From assembly GCA_025356335.1 (NCBI GenBank), contig JANXUF010000088.1, positions 1-62,095 on the forward strand: DNA of 62,095 bases, read 5' to 3'. This DNA comes from Actinomycetes bacterium (lineage in GTDB: Bacteria; Actinomycetota; Acidimicrobiia; Acidimicrobiales; Ilumatobacteraceae). The position numbers were made by a program, and so were the translations under genes. The notes under the pieces are model-generated. The model worked only from the letters and a program-made list of their open reading frames with translations, was not told the origin of the DNA and did not search any database. Positions 42,169 to 52,102 of the stretch are shown in pieces (within the stretch, counting starts at the first letter, position 1; each line of letters opens with the position of its first letter).

Positions 42169-45100
42169 ATGGGTTTCAACAATCCCGACATGCCCTGGAG
42201 CGAACTGGAGGCGCGCCTCTCCGGCAAGCGTGTCAACGACCAGCAGAGGGATCGACAACGGGATCAGGACAAGGACCAGTTGACCCGCAAACAGGCGGAG
42301 GCCTATGTCGGCGAACGTGGCGCAGACGGGCGTGTGGCCGGCAGCCCGAGCTGGAATGCCGGCGGTGATGGGCCTGCATGGTCGCGAAAGCGTCAACCGT
42401 TCCAACCGGCAGACGACATCCGTTCCGCCCGCACTGTCAGCGACGACAGCGGCGGTCGTCCCCGCCCGATCGTTCCCTATGCCGAGTTGCACTGCCATTC
42501 CAACTTCTCGTTCCTCGACGGTGCCTCGCACCCGGAAGAACTGGCCGAACAGGCGGCACGGCTCGGTCTCGAAACGTTGGCGCTCACCGATCACGACGGG
42601 CTCTACGGTGTCGTGCGCTTCGCCGAGGCGGCCCGCGCTGTCGGACTCGGCACGGTCTTCGGGACGGAGATCACCCTCGGACGCAGCTCAGGCCATTTCA
42701 CGGAGCAGTCGTTCCGCTCGGAATCGGACACGTCGACCGGTCAGCGAGCCGTGCGCAGCCGTCGTGGTGACAACGCCAAGGCACTGTGGCCAGGTACGCA
42801 GATGGGCGAGGCCGATCCTGCCGGCGCGCATCTCGTGCTGCTCGCCGACGGACCGACCGGGTATGCGAAATTGTCGCAGGCGCTGAGCCTCGGGCACCTG
42901 GCGGGGGAGAAGGGGGCGCCGCGGTTCACGCTGGCCGAACTCGCCGGCATCGGCCGCGGCCACTGGTTCGCTCTGACCGGCTGCCGGAAGGGTTCGGTCC
43001 CCAGGGCGTTGATCACCGAAGGGCCCGCCGCTGCCCGTAAGGAATTGCGGCGGTTGATCGACACGTTCGGGCGTGACCATACGATCGTCGAGTTGTGGGA
43101 CCATGGCGATCCGATCGACTCGCACCGCAACGATGCGCTCGTCGAACTCGCCGGTCAGGAGCATCTGCGGGTCATCGCCACCAACAACGTGCACTACGCG
43201 ACGCCGGCGCAACGTCCGCTGGCGACGGCACTGGCGGCAGTACGCGCCAGACGCAGCCTCGACGAACTGGACCCGTGGCTGCCGGCTGCCGGCATGGCTC
43301 ATCTGCGCAGCGGTGCCGAACAGGAACTGCGCTTCAAACGGTTTCCCGGTGTCGCCCAGGCGGCAGCGGCGCTCGCCGGCGAACTGGCTTTCGACCTCTC
43401 GCTGGTGGCCCCGAGCCTGCCACCGTTCCCGTGCCCGCCAGGGCTCGACGAGATGAGTCATCTGCGCCAGATCGTCGAACAGGGCGCGCTGCACCGGTAT
43501 GGCCCGCGGACCACGAACTACAAGGCGTGGAGCGTCATCGACCACGAACTCGATGTCATCGAGCACCTCGGTTTCCCCGGCTATTTCCTGGTCGTCTGGG
43601 ACATCGTCGACTTCTGCCGGCGCAGTGACATCTACTGCCAGGGTCGCGGCAGTGCCGCCAACAGCGCCGTCTGCTACGCACTCGGCATCACCAAGGCCGA
43701 TGCCGTCAGCCTCGGTCTGCTGTTCGAGCGGTTCCTCTCGCCGGAACGTGATGGGCCTCCGGACATCGACGTCGACATCGAATCGGACCGTCGCGAAGAA
43801 GTCATCCAGTACGTCTTCGAGCGCTACGGGCGCCATCACACCGCCCAGGTCGCCAACGTCATCACCTACCGCGCCAGGTCGTCGGTGCGTGACATCGCCA
43901 AGGCGTTCGGGTTCGCGCCCGGCCAGCAGGACGCCTGGTCGAAGCAGATCGACGGGTGGGGAAGGGTCGAGGCGACCGATCGACAGAAGAAACCGGACGG
44001 CACACCCGACCACGACATCCCGGCGCACGTGCTGTCGATGGCAATGCAGGTCGAGGACTTCCCGCGCCATCTCGGCATCCATTCCGGCGGCATGGTGATC
44101 TGCGACAGGCCGGTGATCGAGGTCTGCCCGGTCGAGTGGGCGCGGATGGAGAAACGGTCGGTGCTGCAGTGGGACAAGGACGATTGCGCTGCGGTCGGTC
44201 TCGTCAAGTTCGATCTGCTCGGGCTCGGGATGCTGTCGGCGCTGCACTACGCCATCGACATGATCCGCCTGCACCGCGGCTATGACATCGACCTGGCGAC
44301 GATCCCGCAGGACGACTCGGTCTACGACATGTTGTGCGAAGCCGACACGGTCGGCGTCTTCCAGATCGAGTCGCGCGCCCAGATGGCGACGCTGCCGCGA
44401 TTGCGGCCGCGCACGTTCTACGACCTGGTCGTCGAAGTCGCCCTCATCCGTCCTGGCCCGATCCAGGGAGGCTCCGTGCATCCCTACATCCGTCGCCGCA
44501 ACGGCCAGGAAGCAGTGACATACCTGCACCCGCTGCTCGAGAGGTCGCTGGCGAAGACGCTCGGCGTGCCGCTGTTCCAGGAGCAGTTGATGCAGATGGC
44601 GATCGATGTCGCCGGGTTCTCCGCTGCCGAGGCGGACCAACTCCGCCAGGCGATGGGTTCGAAGCGCTCGAAGCTGCGGATGGAGCAACTCAAGGCCCGT
44701 TTGTTCGAGGGCATGGCACAGCGCGGCATCGGCGGCGAGATCGCCGAGGAACTCTTCGTCAAGATGTCTGCATTTGCAAATTACGGCTTCCCGGAATCGC
44801 ACAGCGTCTCGTTCGCCTACCTCGTCTATGCCTCGTCGTGGATCAAACGGCACGAACCGGCGGCGTTCTGCGCAGCGCTGCTCAACGCCCAGCCGATGGG
44901 GTTCTGGTCGCCGCACTCACTCGTCCGCGATGCCCGCCGCCACGGTGTCGTCGTGCACACCCCTGACCTCAATGCCTCCGGCGCAGCAGCGGTGCTGGAG
45001 CCGTGCTCATCGGATGGTGTCCCCGTTGATCATGCGATCCCGCTGAGCCCGTTCAGCCCGGCGGTCGGCGGGCTCGCCGTGCGGCTCGGGCTCGGTTCGA

Positions 45101-45783
45101 TCCGCACGATCGGCGACGAGTTGGCGAAGTCGATCGAGGCGGCCCGCGTCGCCGGCGGGCCGTACACCTCCCCGGAAGATCTCGTGCGCCGAGTGCCGGC
45201 CGTGACGCTCGCCCATCTCGAAGCGCTGGCGACATCCGGCGTCTTCGGCTGTTTCGGGATGAATCGACGTGATGCGCTGTGGGCTGCGGGTGCTGTCAAC
45301 GAATCGCGGCCTGACCGTCTCGGGGGACTGGCGACGGGTGTCGTCGCCCCACGCCTGCCTGGCATGGACGTCGTGCAGGAAGCGGTCGCCGACCTGTGGG
45401 CGACCGGTGTCTCGCCTGACGGTCACCCCACGCAGTTCGTCCGCGAGGAACTGACCCGCCGTGGTGTCGTCCGCTCGATCGACCTGTGGGACATCGAACC
45501 GCGCAGCCGCATCCTCGTCGGTGGTGTCGTGACCCATCGCCAGCGGCCGATGACCGCCCAGGGAGTGACGTTCCTGAACCTCGAGGACGAGACGGGTCTG
45601 ATGAACGTGGTCGTGTCGAAGGGCTGCTGGGCGCGCCATCGCCGCCTTGCCCGCGAGGCGCCGGCGTTGCTGGTGCGCGGCCGCCTGGAACGTAGCGAAG
45701 GGGTGATCAACATCGTCGCCGAGTCCCTCGAACCGATGCCGATCCCCGCAGACAACCACCTCGTCAGCCGTGATTTCCGCTGA
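42169..45783 (+). CDS. dnaE2: Error-prone DNA polymerase III alpha subunit DnaE2
   Basis: 1204 residues. An N-terminal extension of about 100 charged residues precedes the PHP domain (YAELHCHSNFSFLDGASHPE). The polymerase core has GFPGYFLVVWDIVDFCR, CQGRGSAANSAVCYALGI, catalytic PDIDVDIESDRREEVIQYVF (Asp pair near 532-534), and VALIRPGPIQGGSVHPYIRR. A C-terminal OB domain follows (GGVVTHRQRPMTAQGVTFLN). DnaE2 copies past lesions with ImuA'/ImuB. The length and lack of a full replicative C-terminal tail fit DnaE2 rather than DnaE1. Confidence 0.95.
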   Translation: MGFNNPDMPWSELEARLSGKRVNDQQRDRQRDQDKDQLTRKQAEAYVGERGADGRVAGSPSWNAGGDGPAWSRKRQPFQPADDIRSARTVSDDSGGRPRPIVPYAELHCHSNFSFLDGASHPEELAEQAARLGLETLALTDHDGLYGVVRFAEAARAVGLGTVFGTEITLGRSSGHFTEQSFRSESDTSTGQRAVRSRRGDNAKALWPGTQMGEADPAGAHLVLLADGPTGYAKLSQALSLGHLAGEKGAPRFTLAELAGIGRGHWFALTGCRKGSVPRALITEGPAAARKELRRLIDTFGRDHTIVELWDHGDPIDSHRNDALVELAGQEHLRVIATNNVHYATPAQRPLATALAAVRARRSLDELDPWLPAAGMAHLRSGAEQELRFKRFPGVAQAAAALAGELAFDLSLVAPSLPPFPCPPGLDEMSHLRQIVEQGALHRYGPRTTNYKAWSVIDHELDVIEHLGFPGYFLVVWDIVDFCRRSDIYCQGRGSAANSAVCYALGITKADAVSLGLLFERFLSPERDGPPDIDVDIESDRREEVIQYVFERYGRHHTAQVANVITYRARSSVRDIAKAFGFAPGQQDAWSKQIDGWGRVEATDRQKKPDGTPDHDIPAHVLSMAMQVEDFPRHLGIHSGGMVICDRPVIEVCPVEWARMEKRSVLQWDKDDCAAVGLVKFDLLGLGMLSALHYAIDMIRLHRGYDIDLATIPQDDSVYDMLCEADTVGVFQIESRAQMATLPRLRPRTFYDLVVEVALIRPGPIQGGSVHPYIRRRNGQEAVTYLHPLLERSLAKTLGVPLFQEQLMQMAIDVAGFSAAEADQLRQAMGSKRSKLRMEQLKARLFEGMAQRGIGGEIAEELFVKMSAFANYGFPESHSVSFAYLVYASSWIKRHEPAAFCAALLNAQPMGFWSPHSLVRDARRHGVVVHTPDLNASGAAAVLEPCSSDGVPVDHAIPLSPFSPAVGGLAVRLGLGSIRTIGDELAKSIEAARVAGGPYTSPEDLVRRVPAVTLAHLEALATSGVFGCFGMNRRDALWAAGAVNESRPDRLGGLATGVVAPRLPGMDVVQEAVADLWATGVSPDGHPTQFVREELTRRGVVRSIDLWDIEPRSRILVGGVVTHRQRPMTAQGVTFLNLEDETGLMNVVVSKGCWARHRRLAREAPALLVRGRLERSEGVINIVAESLEPMPIPADNHLVSRDFR

Positions 45784-45845
45784 CCACCCGGCGGCCGTAG
45801 AGCGCCCCTGGATGCACCACATGAGATCGAATGCGACCTGAGTCC

Positions 45846-46784
45846 TCATGTCAACTCCTCGGACGGCGTGGTTGTGTGACGACGGAGATGTGCGTCGACT
45901 GCGGCTGTCACGTCGGCGATGACGTGCGCCTGCTCGACAGGGAACGCTGTGAGTACGGGGAAGGCGTGGATCATGCCGACGTGACGCACGAGTGTTGTCG
46001 GTGTCCCCGCAGCCGTGAGCCTGCGTGCATAGTCCTCACCCTCGTCGCAGAGCGGATCGAGTTCGGCGGTGACCACCAGCGCCGGCGGCATGCCAGTGAG
46101 ATCGGCACGCAGCACCGACGCCAACGGATTCGCGCCTTCGGCCTCGTCACTCAGGTAGTGACCCCAATACCAGCGCATGTCGTCGGCGCTGAGGAACTTG
46201 CCGACGGCGTGCTCACGGTACGACTCGGTGTCGAATGAATGGTCGGTGACGGCGCACATCGGGACGTGCAGCCCGATGTGTCGGCTGCAGTCATCACGAT
46301 CGATGATGGTGGCGGCGATTGCCAGGTTGCCGCCGGCACTCGAACCGATGACACCGATCGGCACGCCGCCGGCGAGGTGTTTGTGAGCCCACTCGATAGC
46401 GGTACGTGCGTCGTGCAGCGCCAGCGGGAACTTGTGCTCGGGGGAGAGGCGGTAGTCGACCGAGCAGACGACGACGCCGGCCGCGTCGGCGAGGCGGCGG
46501 CAGAACCCGTCCGCCATGTTCAGGTCGCCGTACACCCAACCGCCGCCGTGGAGGAACACGAGCACGGTCGCCTCGGCCGCCTCACCGTAGATTCTGACGT
46601 CGAGCAGACTGCCATCCGGCCGGGTGATGGCGAGATCGCGTGTGGCGATGTCCGGGGCACCGTCGTCGCCTCGGGCAGCGGCCGCCAGTTGGGCACGCGC
46701 CTCGTCAGGCGTCAGCGTCGGCCACGGACGGGGCGGGGTGGCGACGGCGAGGAACGCTGCAACGTGTGGGAGGAGTTCCGTCAT
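45846..46784 (-). CDS. HSL-family alpha/beta hydrolase (esterase)
   Basis: 312 residues. FLHGGGWVYGD is the HGGG oxyanion motif, GSSAGGNLAIAA the nucleophile elbow, ELDPLCDEG the acid and GMIHAFPVL the catalytic His. This is the hormone-sensitive-lipase-like (family IV) esterase pattern. No signal peptide. Acts on short- to medium-chain esters by family; the physiological substrate is unknown. Confidence 0.92.
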   Translation of the reverse strand: MTELLPHVAAFLAVATPPRPWPTLTPDEARAQLAAAARGDDGAPDIATRDLAITRPDGSLLDVRIYGEAAEATVLVFLHGGGWVYGDLNMADGFCRRLADAAGVVVCSVDYRLSPEHKFPLALHDARTAIEWAHKHLAGGVPIGVIGSSAGGNLAIAATIIDRDDCSRHIGLHVPMCAVTDHSFDTESYREHAVGKFLSADDMRWYWGHYLSDEAEGANPLASVLRADLTGMPPALVVTAELDPLCDEGEDYARRLTAAGTPTTLVRHVGMIHAFPVLTAFPVEQAHVIADVTAAVDAHLRRHTTTPSEELT

Positions 46785-46885
46785 CGAACGATCCTATGCA
46801 ACCCGCTGCGAGCGCTCCCGTGTCACCGAACGTCGCGGAGCCTGTATACATTCGGTGACTCGGGACAGTCGCAGCGTGTCGAGGA

Positions 46886-47638
46886 TCAGCCGAGGAGCTT
46901 TTCGATCGGATCGAGATCGAACGGCGATCCGAGCATGACGATGGCGACGTCGGCGCCGGCCTCTGCGTACGCTTCGAGATTGTCGAGGTCGTCGGCGGCG
47001 ATGCCGACCGTCCGCTCGACCTCTTTCGGGTCACGGCCGATCTCGTTGCACCAGTTGGTGACGACCTGGTTCTTGTGAGCGAAGTTCTCCGGCGGCCCGA
47101 ACGTGTTGAAGGAGTCGGCGAACTGAGCGACGAGTTTGAGGGTGACCTTCTCGCCGCTGCCGCCGATGAGGATCGGCAGCTTGCCGTTCACCGGTCCCGG
47201 AGTGAGTTTGGCGAGACGGTCGATGATGACCGGCAGCGACTGTTTGAGGAGGGCGAGGCGGCCGGGTGCCGTGCCGAATTCGTAGCCGTACTCGGTGTAG
47301 TCGCGTTCGAACCAGCCCGATCCGATGCCGAGGATGAAACGGCCGCCGGAGATGTGGTCGATGGTGCAAGCCATATCGGCGAGGAGGTTCGGGTTCCGGT
47401 ACGTGTTGCAGGTGACGAGCGCGCCGATCTTGGCGTCGGTGGTCTGCGCAGCGATCGCCGCAAGCAGCGTGTAGCACTCGAAATGGGCGGCGTCAGGGTC
47501 ACCGTAGAGCGGGTAGAAATGATCCCAGGTCCAGATCGAGTCGACACCGATCTCGTCGGCATGACGGGCAGCGGCGAGGAGTTCGGCGACTGACGTGGCC
47601 TGTGGATGCAGTTGAACGGCGAGGCGAGGAATGGTCAT
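46886..47638 (-). CDS. LLM-class F420-dependent oxidoreductase
   Basis: 250 residues. LAVQLHPQATSVAELLAAAR, SIWTWDHFYPLYGD, GALVTCNTYRNPNLLADMAC, HISGGRFILGIGSGWFERDY and PILIGGSGEKVTLKLVAQFA are characteristic of F420-dependent luciferase-like enzymes of actinobacteria. It is shorter than typical 280-340 residue members. Uses reduced F420 or flavin; substrate unknown. Confidence 0.9.
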   Translation of the reverse strand: MTIPRLAVQLHPQATSVAELLAAARHADEIGVDSIWTWDHFYPLYGDPDAAHFECYTLLAAIAAQTTDAKIGALVTCNTYRNPNLLADMACTIDHISGGRFILGIGSGWFERDYTEYGYEFGTAPGRLALLKQSLPVIIDRLAKLTPGPVNGKLPILIGGSGEKVTLKLVAQFADSFNTFGPPENFAHKNQVVTNWCNEIGRDPKEVERTVGIAADDLDNLEAYAEAGADVAIVMLGSPFDLDPIEKLLG

Positions 47639-47797
47639 CCCGCCGAGGCTAATGAGGCGAACGACGACCTGTGATACGTCGTGCCGGACTCGTGCCCGTC
47701 GTCGAACGATGTGCCCAGCGATGACCGAGGGATCGCTCTATCGGTCGACGAGTCGTTTCTATCGTCAGCCGTCGACCATGTTGCACGTCGAAGTCGG

Positions 47798-48436
47798 TCA
47801 TCGAGACGTTCCGGCCTGGCCGGTTGCCGCCGCCACCAGGCCGAGGCCGATGAAGACGGTGCCGGCAACGTAGCGCTGCACGAATGGCAGTCCCTTGCCG
47901 CGCAGCAGCACCGTGCGGAGCGAACTGGCGACGAGTGAATAGCTGGAATCGGTGACGCAACCGATGAGTACGAACATCAGGCCGAGGATCAGCGCCTGCA
48001 GTGTCGCCTGCCCGCGCGTGGGGTCGAGGAATTGCGGGAGGAACGACAGGAAGAACAGCGCCACCTTCGGATTGAAGACGTTGACGACGATGCCTTGACG
48101 GAACGCTTTGGAGGCGGTGTGGCCGCTCGCCTGTTCGCTGACGACCTTCGGTGGATGGCGCAGGATGCGGGCCCCGGTGAAGAGCAAGTAGGCGACACCG
48201 ACCCATTTGACGGCATTGAAAGCGATCGCCGAGGTCGCCAGCACGGCGGACAAACCGAGCGCGGCAGCCAGTGCATGCACGGCGTTGCCCAACTCCAACC
48301 CACCGACCGCCGCCAGGCCGATACGGCGACCGTCCGACACGCTGCGGTTCAAGATGTAGAGCACCGCAGGCCCTGGGATGAGCAGTAGTGCCACCGATGC
48401 AAGCGCGAAAGCAAGGAGCGTAGAGGTCGTCGGCAC
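47798..48436 (-). CDS. LysE/RhtB-family amino acid exporter
   Basis: 212 residues with about six hydrophobic segments. ALLLIPGPAVLYILNRSVSD contains the family's PGP motif; FRQGIVVNVFNPKVALFFLS is the conserved NPK loop. Such proteins export amino acids or homoserine lactone-like compounds. The substrate cannot be inferred. Confidence 0.92.
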   Translation of the reverse strand: MPTTSTLLAFALASVALLLIPGPAVLYILNRSVSDGRRIGLAAVGGLELGNAVHALAAALGLSAVLATSAIAFNAVKWVGVAYLLFTGARILRHPPKVVSEQASGHTASKAFRQGIVVNVFNPKVALFFLSFLPQFLDPTRGQATLQALILGLMFVLIGCVTDSSYSLVASSLRTVLLRGKGLPFVQRYVAGTVFIGLGLVAAATGQAGTSR

Positions 48437-48471
48437 CGAGCCAAACTACTCAACCGGCACGTGCGCTGCAG

Positions 48472-48771
48472 CTATTCGCTCGGCGACTCGTCGAGGTGTT
48501 CGTTGAAGGCGCGGTACATCTCGTAGACCTCTTTGCATTGCTCGCACATCGGCAGTTGCTTTGGGTCTCGACTTGGAATCCACACGTGGCCGCACAGCGC
48601 TTCGAGCGGTGTTCCGTAGATCCGGGCCTCCATCACCTTTGCTGCAGCAGATTCGCCCGGCTCGGTTTTGACGATGTGCGCCGAGAGCGGCTCCGATGTC
48701 TCTGGGACGACGTCGAGCAGTGGCTTGGTATGGGCTGGCATCGTTTCGAGTTCCGGCACGTCTCCAGTCAA
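48472..48771 (-). CDS. DUF3039 protein
   Basis: 99 residues; an ATG at MPAHTKP is an alternative start. EARIYGTPLEALCGHVWIPS then CEQCKEVYE match the actinobacterial DUF3039 family, with three cysteines suggesting zinc binding. Conserved small cytosolic protein of unknown function. Confidence 0.85.
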   Translation of the reverse strand: MTGDVPELETMPAHTKPLLDVVPETSEPLSAHIVKTEPGESAAAKVMEARIYGTPLEALCGHVWIPSRDPKQLPMCEQCKEVYEMYRAFNEHLDESPSE

Positions 48772-49148
48772 CCACCTCGGCGAGGCAGTGTTCGCCGCAG
48801 CGACACGGCTCGATCCAGTGACACGGCTCGATCCAGTGACACGGCTGCGTTGCCAGCGCCTTTGGTGCGACGATCATGGATGACCGAGAGGCAATACCGG
48901 CCACTGAGGACGATGGTTGCCTGATCAGCCAACGTCGGCTCTCGCGGGACTTCGAACGCGTCCGGCCGCGGCGGGGGCGAATCGGCAACGTGTGCGGGCC
49001 ATTCGGTCTCGGTCGTACGAACGAGTGAACCCCAATGAGTGTGGCAAGGTCGATGGAAGGAGTTGTTCGAGTTGCCGAAGTCTCGAGGGCGGTCGCCGTC
49101 AGCGAGCCGAGGCGCGTGGGTGATGAGGTGCGGACTACGATCGGTCTC
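48772..49148. other. Noncoding stretch with 18-nt tandem repeat
   Basis: 377 bases between divergent DUF3039 and FmdB-like genes. At 48802-48846 GACACGGCTCGATCCAGT occurs twice plus a half copy. Open frames here are arginine- or proline-rich and unconvincing. Presumably holds both promoters. Confidence 0.5.
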
Positions 49149-49388
49149 ATGCCGTTGTACGAATATCGCTGCCGCACATGTGAATCCACGTTCGAAGCCC
49201 GGCGATCGATGAGCGAGGCCAACGCTCCGACAGCTTGCCCTGATGGCCATGTCGATTCGATGCGACTGCTGTCGATGTTCGCCTCGGTCGGCGCAGGAGG
49301 GTCGGCGACGCCGGCATCAGGCGCGTCGGTTCCCAACGGCGGTCGTGGTGGTGGCGGTTGCGGGTCTGGTTGCGGCTGCGCTCACTGA
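49149..49388 (+). CDS. FmdB-family zinc ribbon protein
   Basis: 79 residues from the ATG at 49149. MPLYEYRCRTCESTFEARRS is the FmdB N-terminus with CxxC; a second Cys precedes a Gly/Ser linker and the C-terminal GCGSGCGCAH metal-rich tail. Putative regulatory or metal-binding protein; function unknown. Overlaps the end of the convergent gene by 7 bases. Confidence 0.88.
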   Translation: MPLYEYRCRTCESTFEARRSMSEANAPTACPDGHVDSMRLLSMFASVGAGGSATPASGASVPNGGRGGGGCGSGCGCAH

Positions 49389-49831
49389 TCTGAGGCGGTC
49401 TCCCACGCCGAGACGCATCCGGTCATCGCTCGCATTCCGACGGCGAAGGCCGGGCCGACGACGAACCACTCGAGCAGCTCGACGCCGAGTTGTTCGAAGT
49501 CGTGTACCAGCTCGAACCAGCGGTCGATGTCGTCGCAATCCGGCGAGTCGTGCGGGCGGACCGATGCCAGCACGACCCCGGCGATCTGCGGATTTCGCTT
49601 GAGGACCTCGGTCACGCAGACGCAGACCGAGAACACGGCATCAGGGTGGTCGCCTCCGTCGACGGCGACACAGACGCCGGGGAGGGCGTTGTCCTCCATC
49701 AGGATGGCGAGTGTCCCGGGACAATCGCGGTACATCACGAGGTCGATGAAATCCATCGCCTGTGCAGAATCGGCAAGGGCGTACACGGCAGCCTCCACAG
49801 ACGCGGGACGCCGTTTGGGCAGGTCGCACAC
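49382..49831 (-). CDS. Conserved hypothetical protein
   Basis: 149 residues with natural composition: YALADSAQAMDFIDLVMYRD, GVCVAVDGGDHPDAVFSVCV, DRWFELVHDFEQLGVELLEW. No domain recognised; it is RadC/JAB-like only in loose appearance and I do not assign that. No signal peptide or membrane segment. Confidence 0.7.
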   Translation of the reverse strand: MCDLPKRRPASVEAAVYALADSAQAMDFIDLVMYRDCPGTLAILMEDNALPGVCVAVDGGDHPDAVFSVCVCVTEVLKRNPQIAGVVLASVRPHDSPDCDDIDRWFELVHDFEQLGVELLEWFVVGPAFAVGMRAMTGCVSAWETASDQ

Positions 49832-50022
49832 GTCGATCGTCGTTGGGTTGGAACCGGGGCACGGAGGCCGATCAGGACACCATACGCAGGGGGTGTCCCA
49901 GAGTTCCCGTCCCGGCGGTGCTCGACCGCTCGTGTGATGTCCGCGAGCGATTTGGACGTTCGACGTCGCCGGACATTCCCGTGGTTACGAGTGCTGTGTC
50001 GAATCCGGCAGACTCTTCGCCG

Positions 50023-51120
50023 ATGATCGTGTTGCGGATTGTGATTGGGATACTCGGCGGAGTCTGGATCTGCTGGGTGATCGGCGCGGCGATCAAGACC
50101 GTGGTGCTGCCGCGTGGAACCTCCTCGATCATCACCAGATCGGTGTTCTTGACCGTGCGTCGGGTGATCTTCGACCCGCTGGCGTCGACGAAGCGGACGT
50201 TCGACTTCCGTGACAGGGTGATGGCGTCGTATGCCCCGTTCTGCCTGCTGTTGCTGCCGGTCGTGTGGCTGCTGATGATCACGGCCGGCTTCACCGCGAT
50301 CTTCTGGTCGACCGGGATCTCTCCGCTCTCCGATGCCTTCGTCACCAGCGGCTCCTCGTTGACGACGCTCGGTTTCGTCCATCCCGGCCACATCCCCCAG
50401 GTCGTGCTGGCATTCTCCGAAGCCGGTATCGGTCTCGGGTTGCTGTCATTGATGATTTCCTACCTGCCGAGCATCTACGGCGCGTTCAGTCGACGCGAAT
50501 CGTTGGTCGGCCTGCTCGAAGTGCGCGCCGGGCTTTCGCCCTCTCCCGTCGAACTGCTGGGCAGGTACCAGCGAATCGGCTGGCTCGACGCCATCGACGA
50601 CGAACTGTTTCCGTCCTGGGAGCTGTGGTTTGCCGATATCGAGGAGAGCCACACCAGCCAGCCTGCGCTCGTGTTCTTCCGTTCCCCACACCCGGCACGC
50701 AGTTGGATCACGGCGGCAGGTTGCATCCTCGACGTGGCCTCGATCCTCGCATCGGCGGTGGACCGGGCACGCAACCCGCGAGTCGACATCACCCTGAGGT
50801 CCGGATTCCTGTGCCTGCGACGCATCAGCGACTTCTACGGCATCAACTACCGAGCCGATCCGCTACCGAACGATCCGATCTCGATCCAGCGCGACGAGTT
50901 CGAGGAAGTACTCGACGAACTCGAATCATTCGGTGTCCCGATCAAGTCTGACCGTGATCAGGCATGGATCGACTTCGCCGGCTGGCGCGTCAACTACGAC
51001 GACACATTGATCGCCCTGTGCTCGCTGGTGATGGCCCCGGACGCGAAGTGGTCGAGCGACCGATCACCGCTCAAGCGGCAACGGGCAAAACTCCGGCGAA
51101 CGACGATGATGAAGGCCTGA
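50023..51120 (+). CDS. Membrane protein with ion-channel-like pore segment
   Basis: 365 residues. Hydrophobic segments at about 1-25, 70-95, and 130-150; between them SDAFVTSGSSLTTLGFVHPG resembles a K+-channel pore loop (TTLGF). A soluble C-terminal half (YQRIGWLDAIDDELFPSWEL, LCLRRISDFYGINY) follows. Possibly a two-TM ion channel-like protein; otherwise unknown. Confidence 0.75.
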   Translation: MIVLRIVIGILGGVWICWVIGAAIKTVVLPRGTSSIITRSVFLTVRRVIFDPLASTKRTFDFRDRVMASYAPFCLLLLPVVWLLMITAGFTAIFWSTGISPLSDAFVTSGSSLTTLGFVHPGHIPQVVLAFSEAGIGLGLLSLMISYLPSIYGAFSRRESLVGLLEVRAGLSPSPVELLGRYQRIGWLDAIDDELFPSWELWFADIEESHTSQPALVFFRSPHPARSWITAAGCILDVASILASAVDRARNPRVDITLRSGFLCLRRISDFYGINYRADPLPNDPISIQRDEFEEVLDELESFGVPIKSDRDQAWIDFAGWRVNYDDTLIALCSLVMAPDAKWSSDRSPLKRQRAKLRRTTMMKA

Positions 51121-51148
51121 TCCGGCAGTCGATGAAGGCCTGAGGCGG

Positions 51149-52051
51149 TCAGGCGACGATGGTTCCGGCCCCGTAGGCGACCGCCAGTGAGATGACGGCG
51201 ATGGCGATCGTGCCGGCGATCGACACCCACCTGGGGATCTTCTGCGTCGGCGACGGGAACATCATCAGGCCGCAGAGTGCACCGCCGATCAGCCCACCGA
51301 TATGTGCCCCGATCGAGATGTTGGCGATCGTGAAGGTGATGACGAGGTTGAGGATCAGCACCATCCCGAGCGATGTCGAGAACGGGTTGATACCTCGACG
51401 CCACATCGCCACAGCGAGCACGCCGAACAGTCCGAAGATGGCACCGGAGGCACCGCCGGAGGGCGTGAACTTGTCCGACAGTGCGACGCCTGCCGAGCCG
51501 GCGAGCAGCGCTGCGAAGTAGAGGATCGTGAAGCGCATCCGCCCGACCATCCGCTCGAGCGCCGGCCCGATCTGGAACAGGGCGAACATGTTGAAGCCGA
51601 TGTGGATGAAGCCGAAGTGGATGAAGCCACTCGTCACCGTGCGCCACAATTGGCTCCGCAATTCGGTGCACGGTCCGACGAAACGTTGGTTGATGCTCTC
51701 GATATTGCATTTCGCCTCCGAGAGGTCGAGGTGCCCCTGGGTCAGCGAACCGCCGAGCGCAGACGTGTCCCTGACGATGAGGTAGAGGAAGACGGCGACG
51801 TTGATGCCGATGAGGATGTAGGAGACGAGCGCGGGTTTCGAGGCGCTCCACATCTTTGCTCGTTCGCGGATCGCCGGCTGCGACTCCTTGATGCACTCGG
51901 GACACTGTGAGCCGATGGCCACCTGTGTCAGGCATTCCGGGCAGCAAGGTCGTCCGCAACGTGTGCAGGCGCGTCCGGTGACTCGGTCAGGATGGCGGTA
52001 GCAGGTGGTGGGAGGTGGCGGTGCGGGAAGTGGCGGTGTTGGTAACGACAT
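51149..52051 (-). CDS. Rhomboid family intramembrane serine protease
   Basis: 300 residues from the ATG at 52051. An N-terminal cysteine-rich zinc-finger-like part (CYRHPDRVTGRACTRCGRPC, CPEC) precedes six TM segments. FIHFGFIHIGFNMFALFQIG is the family HxxxN-type motif, SGGASGAIFGLFGVLAV carries the catalytic Ser and IGAHIGGLIGG the His. Cleaves substrates within the membrane. Confidence 0.94.
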   Translation of the reverse strand: MSLPTPPLPAPPPPTTCYRHPDRVTGRACTRCGRPCCPECLTQVAIGSQCPECIKESQPAIRERAKMWSASKPALVSYILIGINVAVFLYLIVRDTSALGGSLTQGHLDLSEAKCNIESINQRFVGPCTELRSQLWRTVTSGFIHFGFIHIGFNMFALFQIGPALERMVGRMRFTILYFAALLAGSAGVALSDKFTPSGGASGAIFGLFGVLAVAMWRRGINPFSTSLGMVLILNLVITFTIANISIGAHIGGLIGGALCGLMMFPSPTQKIPRWVSIAGTIAIAVISLAVAYGAGTIVA

Positions 52052-52102
52052 AGTGAGCTCTCGCTGGAGGCTAACTCGCATCTGGGCGCTACGGTCCGCA
52101 CC

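Noticed and set aside
42688..44916. 742-codon minus-strand open frame
   Set aside because: Antisense to dnaE2, His/Arg/Asp-rich composition, no fold recognised.
48768..49250. 160-codon minus-strand frame between DUF3039 and FmdB genes
   Set aside because: Its sequence is driven by an 18-nt tandem repeat and arginine-rich GC bias; no family features.
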